From CAYRUP01 sp964578975 (GTDB lineage: Bacteria; Pseudomonadota; Gammaproteobacteria; DSM-16500): DNA of 48,914 nt. Made by a program: the position numbers and the translations under genes. Location: the NCBI GenBank assembly GCA_964578975.1, contig CAZOFA010000005.1, positions 1-48,914 of the forward strand. The letters are read 5' to 3'. Shown here piece after piece: positions 21,908 to 30,490 of this stretch. The number at the start of each line of letters is the position of its first letter. Within the stretch, counting starts at the first letter, position 1. Below the pieces are notes generated by a model. It had not been told where the DNA came from. It ran no database searches and was given only the letters and a program-made list of their open reading frames with translations.

Positions 21908-23619
21908 CACAGATCAGGCCCTATACTAAAATCAACCGACAAAGGTTTTCCTTGTTTGCTCATGGCGCGTGCGACGTACACTTGCACTGGTCCCAGTAAC
22001 GAATTATAAATGATCCCGACGCCTTCGCCGCCGAGTAATGGTTGATTAAAATGATCACTCGCATTTCCCGCATCGTAAAATAACGAACCGCTAAAATTTC
22101 CATACAACTGATGTTGGTATTCGACACTGGCTGTTTTAAGATAACGACCAGGTCCAAGACTACTGATGTTATACCCACGCACACTGCCAGGGCCACCCGC
22201 AAAATAGCGTAAAGTCAGTGGTAAACGCGATAAATCATTGACGACAGTGTAACCGAGATCAGCACGTACAATCACACGACTAGCATTAGATGGACTAAAA
22301 ATATATTTTCCTTTCACATCCGATTGAATGAAGCTGGTGGAGGCTAAAACATTTTCACTCGCGCCATTTAACGTAAAATGGAAGGTCGAGCCTGATCGCG
22401 GAAAAATTAAATTATCAACTTTCGTGCGTGACAAGGTGTAACTGGGATAAAGCATGCGACTCACTTCAGACGGATCACTCTCAACTTGGAAGCGTTCAAT
22501 CAAATAATTTAAACTGATACTCTGCTGCCAGTCTTGTATGGTTTTAATATAACTGCCAGAAAATGTCTCCGAAAAACTTTCTCCATTTTGCGGAGTAAAT
22601 TTTTGCGCGTCTGCACCCAAGGTGTATTGATCGGTTAACGGATTTTTTCCTGGAATAATATATTTTGCTGCAAGGCCACTCAACACCGACGATAATTTTA
22701 TTTGCGCAGTAAAATGCTGTCCGCTATCACCGATGCGTCGATAATCGGTACCGAGTGTGATGCGCGGTCCGGTGAATGTGCCATAACCAAAACCTACGTT
22801 ATATTGTTTTGCTTTTGGTACCGTTAAAAAAACTTGCACGGGGACTGCGTGATTGACTGCGCGTGATGGGTCGGGTGTGATGATCACTTGATCGAAGTAA
22901 TGACTTTTACTTAAATCTTGTTGGGTTTGTAACAGTGTTTTGCTGGAAAAAGGTTCGCCCGGTTGAAAAGTCAGAAAACGTTTTAAAAAATCCGCTGAAA
23001 AAGGCGTTTCGGTAAATGTCACTGGACCGAAATAAAAACGTTCGCCAGTGTCTAATTGTAAAATGATGTCTGCACGATACGTTTTTAAATCAATGCGAAT
23101 TTCTTTTTTTAATAATTCGGCTTGCAGATATCCTTCATCATCGGCGGCTAATAATAGCGTGTTTTTAGCGGTTTCATACGGTGCGCTTTCTAGTACTTGG
23201 CCTGCTTTTAGCGGAAAATCTGCCACTAATTTTTGTAACTGGGGATTGTTTCGTCCGGGGCCGGTTAGACTCACGCTGACATGTTGGATGAAGAGCGCGG
23301 GGCCCGTTGAAACGGTAAAATGCGCGATCCATTGATTATTTTTTTGAATAAGTTTTTGCTCGATGATTTCGGCGCGGAAAAAACCAAATGGTTCGAGTGC
23401 TTTTTTAATATCAGCCGGTGCGCTTTTATAAAAATCTTGAATATCCTCCAGACTTAAGTCGCCATAGGATTCTTGTAATACTTGCAATCGACTCTCAATA
23501 TTTTTGCGTGCGGGATCGGGTACGCCTGAAATGTCGACAGTTAAGTTTTGGCCGGCAAGAACGAGCGTACAGTGGAGTAGATAAAATAGGAAAATAAAAA
23601 TACAAAGTAAGCGTTTCAT
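21907..23619 (-). CDS. tamA: Translocation and assembly module subunit TamA (Omp85 family)
   Basis: TamA is an outer-membrane Omp85 protein partnering TamB. The 570-residue protein (E. coli 577) has a signal peptide (1-22, ending VLAG or nearby), three POTRA-like domains (about 25-260), and a 16-strand barrel. The barrel includes the YFAGGPGSVRGY motif, the conserved VRGY/F element of the L6 lid, and a C-terminal FSIGPDL. Coupled to tamB by a 1-nt overlap, it is first in the tamA-tamB-(secreted)-nth unit and divergent from the amidase gene. Confidence 0.94.
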   Translation of the reverse strand: MKRLLCIFIFLFYLLHCTLVLAGQNLTVDISGVPDPARKNIESRLQVLQESYGDLSLEDIQDFYKSAPADIKKALEPFGFFRAEIIEQKLIQKNNQWIAHFTVSTGPALFIQHVSVSLTGPGRNNPQLQKLVADFPLKAGQVLESAPYETAKNTLLLAADDEGYLQAELLKKEIRIDLKTYRADIILQLDTGERFYFGPVTFTETPFSADFLKRFLTFQPGEPFSSKTLLQTQQDLSKSHYFDQVIITPDPSRAVNHAVPVQVFLTVPKAKQYNVGFGYGTFTGPRITLGTDYRRIGDSGQHFTAQIKLSSVLSGLAAKYIIPGKNPLTDQYTLGADAQKFTPQNGESFSETFSGSYIKTIQDWQQSISLNYLIERFQVESDPSEVSRMLYPSYTLSRTKVDNLIFPRSGSTFHFTLNGASENVLASTSFIQSDVKGKYIFSPSNASRVIVRADLGYTVVNDLSRLPLTLRYFAGGPGSVRGYNISSLGPGRYLKTASVEYQHQLYGNFSGSLFYDAGNASDHFNQPLLGGEGVGIIYNSLLGPVQVYVARAMSKQGKPLSVDFSIGPDL

Positions 23620-23752
23620 GCCAAAGGATTATCAAGGATATAGGAGAGTAGTGCAAGGATTTCCTGAAGATAAACACTTTGATGCTTTTAAAATCAAGGA
23701 GTTCTGAGGTACGATGGGTATAAGTTCTATTAACGTATAGTGAGAATGCAGG

Positions 23753-24577
23753 ATGCAATGTCAAGTCGCAGCAATTCAAATGACATCCGGTTTGGATGTA
23801 AAAAAAAATTTGAGCATCGCAAAACATCTTATCCAAAAAGCAGTGGACGGCGGTGCCAATATTATCGTGCTGCCTGAAATGTTTGCGGTGATGGGTGTGG
23901 ATCAAATGGATAAAGTCAAAATGCGTGAACCATTTGGTCATGGACCGATTCAAGATTTTTTGTCCGAAGCTGCAGCGACACATCATATTTGGTTAGTGGG
24001 TGGTACGATTCCCCTGACCGTTGAAAAAAACGATGAAAAAGTCAATGCCAGTTGTTTGTTGTTGAATGATCAGGGAAAAGTCGTTGCGCGTTACGACAAA
24101 ATTCATTTATTCGATGTCAGTATTCATCAAACACGAGAAAGTTATCATGAATCTAAAACGACTGAACCGGGTAATAAAGTGGTCGTGGCACAGACACCTT
24201 GGGGAAAATTAGGTTTAGCTGTTTGTTATGATCTGCGATTTCCTGAATTATTTCGTACCATGAGCGATCAAGAGGTTGAGATGGTTGTGTTGCCTGCTGC
24301 ATTTACGTTTACCACGGGATCACTGCATTGGGATGTACTGGTGCGTGCACGCGCGATTGAAAATCAAGTTTATTTGATTGCTGCCGCGCAAACGGGTGTG
24401 CATGAAAATGGGCGAAAAACCTATGGCCATAGCATGATTGTGGATCCGTGGGGCGTTGTGAAAGCATCGTTGTCCGATGATCAAGGTGTGGTTCGTGCAA
24501 CGCTTGATTTTGATTATTTAAAAAAAATTCGCGGTGAATTTCCGGTTTTATCCCATCGCATCCTAGGAAAATCCTGA
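23753..24577 (+). CDS. Nitrilase-family amidase (Nit1/deaminated glutathione amidase-like)
   Basis: This is a 274-residue cytoplasmic carbon-nitrogen hydrolase. The Cys-Glu-Lys triad is visible: Glu42 (VLPEMFA), Lys116 (RYDKIHLFD) and Cys158 (LAVCYDLRFPELFR). The KIHLFDVSI and CYDLRFPELFR context is typical of the Nit1/Nit2 branch, which repairs deaminated glutathione or omega-amides. The close match to that branch is my reading and is not proven. The ribosome-binding site is weak (GAGAATGCAGG adjoining the ATG). It overlaps the M32 peptidase gene by 1 nt. Confidence 0.9.
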   Translation: MQCQVAAIQMTSGLDVKKNLSIAKHLIQKAVDGGANIIVLPEMFAVMGVDQMDKVKMREPFGHGPIQDFLSEAAATHHIWLVGGTIPLTVEKNDEKVNASCLLLNDQGKVVARYDKIHLFDVSIHQTRESYHESKTTEPGNKVVVAQTPWGKLGLAVCYDLRFPELFRTMSDQEVEMVVLPAAFTFTTGSLHWDVLVRARAIENQVYLIAAAQTGVHENGRKTYGHSMIVDPWGVVKASLSDDQGVVRATLDFDYLKKIRGEFPVLSHRILGKS

Positions 24578-26058
24578 TGAATGCTTATCAAAAATTAAAA
24601 ACGATTTTTTCTGAATTATCTCGTTTCAACTATATTCAATGCATTATGTCGTGGGATGAAGCGGTGATGATGCCGGAAGGTGCGGGAACATTGCGTGCTG
24701 ACGCGATGGCGACATTCAGTTGTTTATTGCAAAAAAAATTAGTGAATCGAAACACGAAAAAATTACTTGATGCCGCAAAACAGCAAAGCGATTTAGCTTT
24801 TTGGGATCAAGCTAATTTAGCTTGGATGGAAAAAAAATATTTGCATGCTGCTTGTATTCCAACACGCTTAACCGAAAAATTCACCAAAGAAACATTATTG
24901 TGTCAACAAGCATGGCGTAAATTACGTCAGGAAAATAATTGGCGTGGTTTTTTACCGCACTTTAAACGCATGTTTAAATTAATGAATGAAATTGCTAAGC
25001 GGCGTGGTGATGCATTGCACATGGATCCATACGATGCGCTCATCGATGAATATGCGCCGGGCTTTAATCAAAAAAATATCGACGAAATTTTTTTGCAGTT
25101 GAAAAATACTATTCCGCAATTAATCCAGCAAATTATGCAAAAACAACAGCAGCAGCACATCACGATACCGCTCGGGCCGTTTGCTATTTCAAAACAAAAA
25201 GAGCTGGGTTTAACGGTGATGCGTGCGCTGCAATTTGATTTTAATCACGGACGATTAGACATTAGTCATCATCCATTTTGTAATGGTGCACCGGCGGATG
25301 TGCGCATCACCACACGCTATAACGAGCATGAATTTCTTTCTTCGCTTTTGGGAATTTGTCATGAGACAGGGCATGGACTGTATGAACAAGGATTGCCGAA
25401 AGCGTGGGTGGATCAACCCGTGGGGCGCATTGATAGTATGGCAATGCATGAAAGTCAGTCCCTGTTGATTGAGCGACAAGTGTGTGGTTCGAAATCTTTT
25501 TATCGCTATTTATTACCGCAGATTCGTTTGCAATTTGGTGATCAAGCTGCGCTGAATGCTGATAATTTATTTAATATTGCCACACAAGTGAAACCAAACT
25601 TAATTCGTGTGGATGCCGATGAAGTGACCTATCCATTACATATTATTATGCGCTATGAAATTGAAAAAAAATTATTTAAGCATGAAATTACCATTGAAGA
25701 ATTACCGGTCTATTGGGATGAGTTTATGCGAAATAATTTAAATTTATCGACCCGAGGAAACGATAAAGAAGGGGTCATGCAAGATGTGCATTGGCCGAGT
25801 GGCGCATTTGGTTATTTCCCGGCTTATACATTAGGACGTTTGATTGCCGCGCAATTGTTTAATACTTTTATTCAAGCGGAGCCGCGGTTTTATGCGGAGC
25901 TTGAGCATGGAAATTTTGTCTCTTTGCATCATTGGTTACAAAAAAATGTGTATCAGTATGCTGCATCACTTCCGACGCATGATTTTTTGCTGAAAGTGAC
26001 CGGTGAAGCGCTGAATGTAAAATATTTTCTTGAGCATATGCAAAGTCGTTCAGGATGA
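24577..26058 (+). CDS. M32 family carboxypeptidase (Taq-type)
   Basis: This is a 493-residue zinc metallocarboxypeptidase of the thermostable-carboxypeptidase-1 family, removing C-terminal residues broadly. The zinc site HETGH is at 262-266 (GICHETGHGLYEQGLP), and the third ligand Glu292 lies in the conserved AMHESQSLLIERQ. The family N-terminal MSWDEAVMMPEG, the DPYDALIDEYAPG segment, and the C-terminal VHWPSGAFGYFPAYTLG and HGNF segments are all present. No signal peptide is seen, so it is cytoplasmic. It is coupled to the amidase gene, and its 3' end overlaps the convergent deacetylase gene by 9 nt. Confidence 0.95.
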   Translation: MNAYQKLKTIFSELSRFNYIQCIMSWDEAVMMPEGAGTLRADAMATFSCLLQKKLVNRNTKKLLDAAKQQSDLAFWDQANLAWMEKKYLHAACIPTRLTEKFTKETLLCQQAWRKLRQENNWRGFLPHFKRMFKLMNEIAKRRGDALHMDPYDALIDEYAPGFNQKNIDEIFLQLKNTIPQLIQQIMQKQQQQHITIPLGPFAISKQKELGLTVMRALQFDFNHGRLDISHHPFCNGAPADVRITTRYNEHEFLSSLLGICHETGHGLYEQGLPKAWVDQPVGRIDSMAMHESQSLLIERQVCGSKSFYRYLLPQIRLQFGDQAALNADNLFNIATQVKPNLIRVDADEVTYPLHIIMRYEIEKKLFKHEITIEELPVYWDEFMRNNLNLSTRGNDKEGVMQDVHWPSGAFGYFPAYTLGRLIAAQLFNTFIQAEPRFYAELEHGNFVSLHHWLQKNVYQYAASLPTHDFLLKVTGEALNVKYFLEHMQSRSG

Positions 26059-27003
26059 CATAAGTCCTAAAATATGTTGATGCACCACATCGCCTAACGT
26101 GTTGCTGAGATAACCGCCTTCGAGTAAAGAAACAATTCGCCCGCTGCAGACGCGTGCGGCAAGTTTAACAACTTCTTCGGTCATTTCTTTATAATCTTGC
26201 GCCGTTAATTGTAAATGAGCGAGTGGATCACCAAAGCGCGCATCAAATCCTGCAGAAATAATAATAAGTTCTGGATGAAATTGTTTTTCAATTTGTTGTA
26301 ACGCGCCAGTAAATTTTTCTCGGTAAAGATGTGCAGGGAAACCCGCCGGTAATGGAATGTTAAGCGTGGTATTTTTCCCTTGGGCTTCCCCCGTTTCATC
26401 TGACGCGCCTGATCCCGGATAAAACGGATATTCATGCAAAGAAAAATAAAATACCGATGGATCTTGATAAAAAATTTCTTGTGTGCCATTTCCATGGTGC
26501 ACATCCCAATCGATAATCAAAACATTTTTAATATGATATTTTTCTGCAGCATAACGTGCTGCAATTGCGGCATTATTAAAAAGGCAAAATCCCATTGCCT
26601 GCGTTGAGGTGGCATGATGTCCGGGTGGACGCACTAAACAAAATGCGTTGTGAATTTTATTCTGAAAAATTTCATCAATGGCACTTAATGCTGAGCCTGC
26701 CGCAAGCATTGCTATGTCATAAGAATCTTTAGAAATGATTGTATCGGGATCCAGCATCACGAATTGATTTTCATCGGTAGGGCAACTCTGTTCCACTTGA
26801 TGTAGCAATGATTCACGATGGCAACGTAGAATATCTTTTTCAGTTGCCGGACGGGGTTGAATGAATGCGAGTGCGTTCCATAATTGTTTATCTTGCTGTA
26901 ATTTTTTTAAAATCACCAGGAGTCGCTCAGGACATTCTGGGCTGTTTGCGGTTTTATGATTTAAAAAAAGCGGATCGTAAACCAATCCTGTTTTGTGAGT
27001 CAT
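26050..27003 (-). CDS. Histone-deacetylase-family deacetylase (class II-like)
   Basis: This is a 317-residue arginase/deacetylase-fold zinc enzyme that hydrolyses acetyl-amine bonds in proteins or small molecules. Conserved elements are RPPGHHA with His129/His130, IDWDVHHGNGTQ with zinc ligands Asp167 and His169, SAGFDA with Asp254, and the LEGGY loop with its Tyr. The DPSVFYFSLHEYPFYPGSG segment is typical of bacterial class II HDAC-like proteins (acetoin-utilisation or acetylpolyamine amidohydrolases). The bacterial substrate cannot be told; polyamines or acetyl-lysine proteins are likely. AAGGA precedes the ATG. No link to the acetyltransferase at 31990 can be shown. Confidence 0.93.
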   Translation of the reverse strand: MTHKTGLVYDPLFLNHKTANSPECPERLLVILKKLQQDKQLWNALAFIQPRPATEKDILRCHRESLLHQVEQSCPTDENQFVMLDPDTIISKDSYDIAMLAAGSALSAIDEIFQNKIHNAFCLVRPPGHHATSTQAMGFCLFNNAAIAARYAAEKYHIKNVLIIDWDVHHGNGTQEIFYQDPSVFYFSLHEYPFYPGSGASDETGEAQGKNTTLNIPLPAGFPAHLYREKFTGALQQIEKQFHPELIIISAGFDARFGDPLAHLQLTAQDYKEMTEEVVKLAARVCSGRIVSLLEGGYLSNTLGDVVHQHILGLMSS

Positions 27004-27086
27004 TGTTCAAAATCCTTATTGCGAGATGGTGAGTGATAGGTTAGCCTAATTTTGGGATAACGGTGTAAAAATTAAAAGGAGATTTT

Positions 27087-27425
27087 ATGATTCAAACGGC
27101 AATTATTTTATTTGTTGTGGCAGCACTTTTCGGACTCGTTTTACTCGCCGCTATTCTACGCGACCGACCGACTTACAAACCCGTTGTTTTCATTCATGGT
27201 ACGATTGCTGCAATTGCCTTATTAATCTTGCTGGTCTATGTACTGTCGGGACATACATCCACTTTGTTGATCACGAGTTTAAGTTTATTTATTTTGGCCG
27301 CATTAGGTGGATTTACCATGTTTGCTATTGATATGAGCGGCAGACGTGTGCCAAAAGCACTTGCACTCGGCCATCCGCTACTTGCCATTACAAGTTTAAT
27401 TTTATTAATTATTTATCTGGCGTAA
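27087..27425 (+). CDS. Hypothetical four-helix membrane protein
   Basis: This is a 112-residue inner-membrane protein with four hydrophobic segments (about 4-24, 34-54, 59-81, 93-111) and short polar loops (LRDRPTYKP, DMSGRRVPKA). A strong AAAGGAG 5 nt before the ATG supports it. I do not recognise the family with confidence. It is divergent from the deacetylase gene and overlaps the convergent GGDEF gene by 13 nt at the 3' end. Confidence 0.75.
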   Translation: MIQTAIILFVVAALFGLVLLAAILRDRPTYKPVVFIHGTIAAIALLILLVYVLSGHTSTLLITSLSLFILAALGGFTMFAIDMSGRRVPKALALGHPLLAITSLILLIIYLA

Positions 27426-28672
27426 TCTGAGGATTTGTTCGTGAGATTGAGTAAAGTTCTGAGTTTCGCGGATTCAGTGCTGAAACGAATATTATTACCG
27501 CCTTGTCCTTTCACGGCATACATTGCTTTGTCTGCATTTTTAAGCAATGTTTCTGTGTCTTCACCGTCAATTGGATAGATTGCAATACCGATACTGGCGG
27601 TCACCGCGATGGTGTAACTTTGAATGATAATGGGATTTGAAAGCAGGGCGCAAACTTCAGCGGCAAAGGTAAAAATCATATCGGGATCATAAATATTTTC
27701 TAGAATAAGTGTCAATTCGTCGCCGCCCAGACGCGCAATTGCTTCGCCGTCATGGATACCTTTTTTAAGTCGAGTGACAACTTCTATTAACAATTGATCT
27801 CCAATGTGATGGCCATATGCATCATTGATTTCCTTAAAATTATCCAGGTCGATGTAAAGCAATGCCATAATTTCGTTATTGTCTTTTGCACGTTTCATTG
27901 AATTAATTAAATTGTCTTCAAAAAGATTTCGGTTGGGAACATGGGTTAATGGATCATGTGTTGCGGCATGCGCTAATTTTTTGTTGAACACTTCAAGTTG
28001 TGTTTTTGTTTTAGATATATTCTCAAGCAGTAAATCATTTTCAAATTTAAGTTGCAGAGCATCTTTAATCATTTTATGTAATTGCGTAGAAAGTGCGATT
28101 AAATAAAAGTAATAAGCAATCATGACAGCACCAAATAGCGTATTAATTTCATTATTAGGCTCAAAATAAAGTAATTGAACCATCAGTGGAATGAGTGCGA
28201 AAGAAAGAAAAGCAATCAATGCTCTGAGTTCTGCAGCCAATAATGGTGCCGCACCGGCTGTGACACCGGCAAGAACAACAATTAGGAGCAATTTTTCAGC
28301 GTTGATCGCATGCGCGAAGAGTACGGTTCCCACAGCTCCCCAAGCAATGCCACTGAGCATTGCGCTGAATATAAATAAATTTATCCATAATTTTGCATGC
28401 GCCTTCGGATTTTTTTGATAAGAATAAGTTTTTAAAATTGTCGTTCGGAATAAAAAAATGCAAATATAAAATGCATACCAAGCAATAGCGAGATAAAAGT
28501 TATTCTTGTATAACGCAACGAAGACGACGCTTGCACAGAATAACGATGAGACCAAACCGGCTATAAGAAATTGGTAACAATGAGCAATCAGTGCAGATTG
28601 AACCTTCTCATGCACCGACGTGAATAAAGGTGTATCTTTATCGGAGCTGTTTTTCAATGTCATGTTATTCAT
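27413..28672 (-). CDS. Membrane diguanylate cyclase (GGDEL)
   Basis: This is a 419-residue membrane GGDEF protein predicted to make cyclic di-GMP from GTP. Residues 30-195 contain about six membrane segments (MASE-like sensor). A coiled-coil linker (about 200-235) and the GGDEF domain follow, starting at HDPLTHVPNRNLF. The A-site reads RLGGDEL (314-320): Leu replaces the usual Phe, but the acidic catalytic residues are kept. The product-inhibition RxxD motif is absent (HDGE at the equivalent place), so allosteric feedback through that site is unlikely. Substrate-binding IDLDNFKEIND and the ASIGIAIYP strand are intact. The first ATG is preferred because AGGGCGG precedes it. Confidence 0.9.
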   Translation of the reverse strand: MNNMTLKNSSDKDTPLFTSVHEKVQSALIAHCYQFLIAGLVSSLFCASVVFVALYKNNFYLAIAWYAFYICIFLFRTTILKTYSYQKNPKAHAKLWINLFIFSAMLSGIAWGAVGTVLFAHAINAEKLLLIVVLAGVTAGAAPLLAAELRALIAFLSFALIPLMVQLLYFEPNNEINTLFGAVMIAYYFYLIALSTQLHKMIKDALQLKFENDLLLENISKTKTQLEVFNKKLAHAATHDPLTHVPNRNLFEDNLINSMKRAKDNNEIMALLYIDLDNFKEINDAYGHHIGDQLLIEVVTRLKKGIHDGEAIARLGGDELTLILENIYDPDMIFTFAAEVCALLSNPIIIQSYTIAVTASIGIAIYPIDGEDTETLLKNADKAMYAVKGQGGNNIRFSTESAKLRTLLNLTNKSSDYAR

Positions 28673-28793
28673 AATACCGCCCTATTGAATTATGTAATTA
28701 CATGAAATAATTTAGCTTCTCCTAAATATATTACACTGCGACTGGATCCAAAAAACAAGATACTTTCCCTAGGTAAATGATTTCATGGGAATT
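28673..28793. other. Intergenic between two GGDEF-family genes
   Basis: This 121-nt AT-rich stretch separates two minus-strand genes. It contains a small palindrome (ATGTAATTACAT) and no clear gene. It probably holds the promoter of the diguanylate cyclase at 27413-28672, but no strong hexamers stand out. Confidence 0.4.
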
Positions 28794-30410
28794 TTAAAAT
28801 ATGGTGCGATCCATTAATTTTTTAAATTGATGAACAATTTTTTGTGCTGGTAATGGATGGCTTAGAAAATATCCCTGAATCATGTCACAGTTTTGTAATG
28901 TCAGAAACTGCACTTGCTCTGCTGTTTCGACCCCTTCAGCCACGACTTCAAAACCTAAGTTGTGGGCAAGTGCGATAAATGCGTTGGTAATCGCAGAATC
29001 ATTCGGATTATTTGGAATTCCCTTTATGTAATTGTGATCGATTTTGATGGCGCAAATCGGAAATTTTTTCAAATGACTGATTGATGTGTATCCTGCGCCA
29101 AAGTGATCAATCGAAAGTTGTATGCCAGTTTGTTTGATATGTTCAAGTTGCGATAATGCAATATCGATATTGTCCATGACGGTGGCTTCATTAATTTCTA
29201 ATTCAAGATATTTTGGATTCAGACCCGTTTCTTTTAACACATCATGAATAATTTTAGGTGTAGATGAATCTTGAAATTGTTTAGGGGATAAATTAAGTGA
29301 AACCGTAAGATGTTCATAACCTTCATCTTGCCAATACTTATTAGTTTTACAAGCTTCAAATAAAGCCCATTTGCCAATTTCCACAATAAACCCAGTATCT
29401 TCAGCGATCGGAATAAATTGCGCTGGATGTAAAATGCCAAGTTTTGGATGTTCCCAGCGTACTAATGCTTCGACACCGGTAATGCTGCCTTTTTTAATAT
29501 TTAATTTGGGTTGATAATAAAGAACAAGTTCTTTATTGGTAATGGATTGATGTAATGCTTTTTCAAGTTCAATAAATTCACGTGCTTCTGCATCCATTTC
29601 TTGCGTATAAAACTGGTATTTATTTCCGCCTGCATGCTTTGCTTGATATAAAGCAGAGTCAGCATGACTTAATAAATCTTCCAGTGAATTTCCGTCATGG
29701 GGAAAAATACTGATACCGATACTGACCGTGGTAAAAATATCTTCGATCGGCTGAGAACACACGCTTAATAATTTTTGCGCGACTAAACCGGCAAATTTCG
29801 GTTTGCCAATATCACTTAATAACACGATAAATTCGTCCGCATCTAACTTGGCAACAATGTCTTCCACGCGCAACGCTTTCGTTAAGCGTTTACCAATTTC
29901 ATTTAAAACAAAATTACCGAATGATTGACCTAAAATTTTATTGGTATCATGAAATGCATCAAGATCAACGAGCAACATAGCTAATGTTTTATTTTTTCTG
30001 CGCGCAAGACTAATGGCTTTATTGAGTGCGTCGTTAAAATAGTTTCGATTCGGTAAACTCGTTACATTATCTTTATTCACATCCGCGATGAAATTTCTAT
30101 TTTCGTCTTGCGTAAAATTTTCAAGTGAGAAGGTAGTAATTAATTCATTAATTTGATTTTCAAGACAAGCAATTTCATCGGTATTTTTAGTTGACTCATT
30201 TAATTTAAAATCAGTGTTAAGCTGTGTGTTTAATATTTTGATGCGACTTATCACCAAATATTGTATGAGTGCACAGATGGATAATGAAAATAAAATGACG
30301 ATAGGAATAAAATACAACAAAGAACCATGAATGACGCTAAAGTAAGCCAGAGCGAGAAAAATGAGACAAGTGGCAGTTGTGGCAATAAGAATTTTATTAC
30401 GTATTTTCAT
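28794..30410 (-). CDS. GGDEF/EAL protein with altered residues in both domains
   Basis: This is a 538-residue protein with two N-terminal membrane helices (about 7-28, 30-57), a short periplasmic turn, a GGDEF domain (about 115-265) and an EAL domain (about 285-535). The cyclase A-site reads DADEF (190-194) instead of GGDEF, so synthesis is unlikely; the upstream RVED (181-184) fits an intact I-site for c-di-GMP binding. In the EAL domain EAL (314-316), Asn373, Glu404 and Glu408, Lys456 and AEGVE are present, but DDFGTGYS is DHFGAGYT (435-442), with His in place of the second metal-binding Asp. It could be a weak phosphodiesterase or a c-di-GMP sensor. It is divergent from the decarboxylase-like gene, 80 nt apart. 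Confidence 0.88.
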   Translation of the reverse strand: MKIRNKILIATTATCLIFLALAYFSVIHGSLLYFIPIVILFSLSICALIQYLVISRIKILNTQLNTDFKLNESTKNTDEIACLENQINELITTFSLENFTQDENRNFIADVNKDNVTSLPNRNYFNDALNKAISLARRKNKTLAMLLVDLDAFHDTNKILGQSFGNFVLNEIGKRLTKALRVEDIVAKLDADEFIVLLSDIGKPKFAGLVAQKLLSVCSQPIEDIFTTVSIGISIFPHDGNSLEDLLSHADSALYQAKHAGGNKYQFYTQEMDAEAREFIELEKALHQSITNKELVLYYQPKLNIKKGSITGVEALVRWEHPKLGILHPAQFIPIAEDTGFIVEIGKWALFEACKTNKYWQDEGYEHLTVSLNLSPKQFQDSSTPKIIHDVLKETGLNPKYLELEINEATVMDNIDIALSQLEHIKQTGIQLSIDHFGAGYTSISHLKKFPICAIKIDHNYIKGIPNNPNDSAITNAFIALAHNLGFEVVAEGVETAEQVQFLTLQNCDMIQGYFLSHPLPAQKIVHQFKKLMDRTIF

Positions 30411-30490
30411 ATAACTTCCATTCTGTAGTGGAGAGTTAAGAAAAGCAACCAGTACTATATGTTATTATATTACATAAATGGGGTAGGATT

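Noticed and set aside
23495..23986. 163-residue minus-strand frame across the tamA/amidase divergent region
   Set aside because: It overlaps the well-supported starts of two conserved genes on opposite sides, has His/Cys-rich shadow composition, and has no ribosome-binding site.
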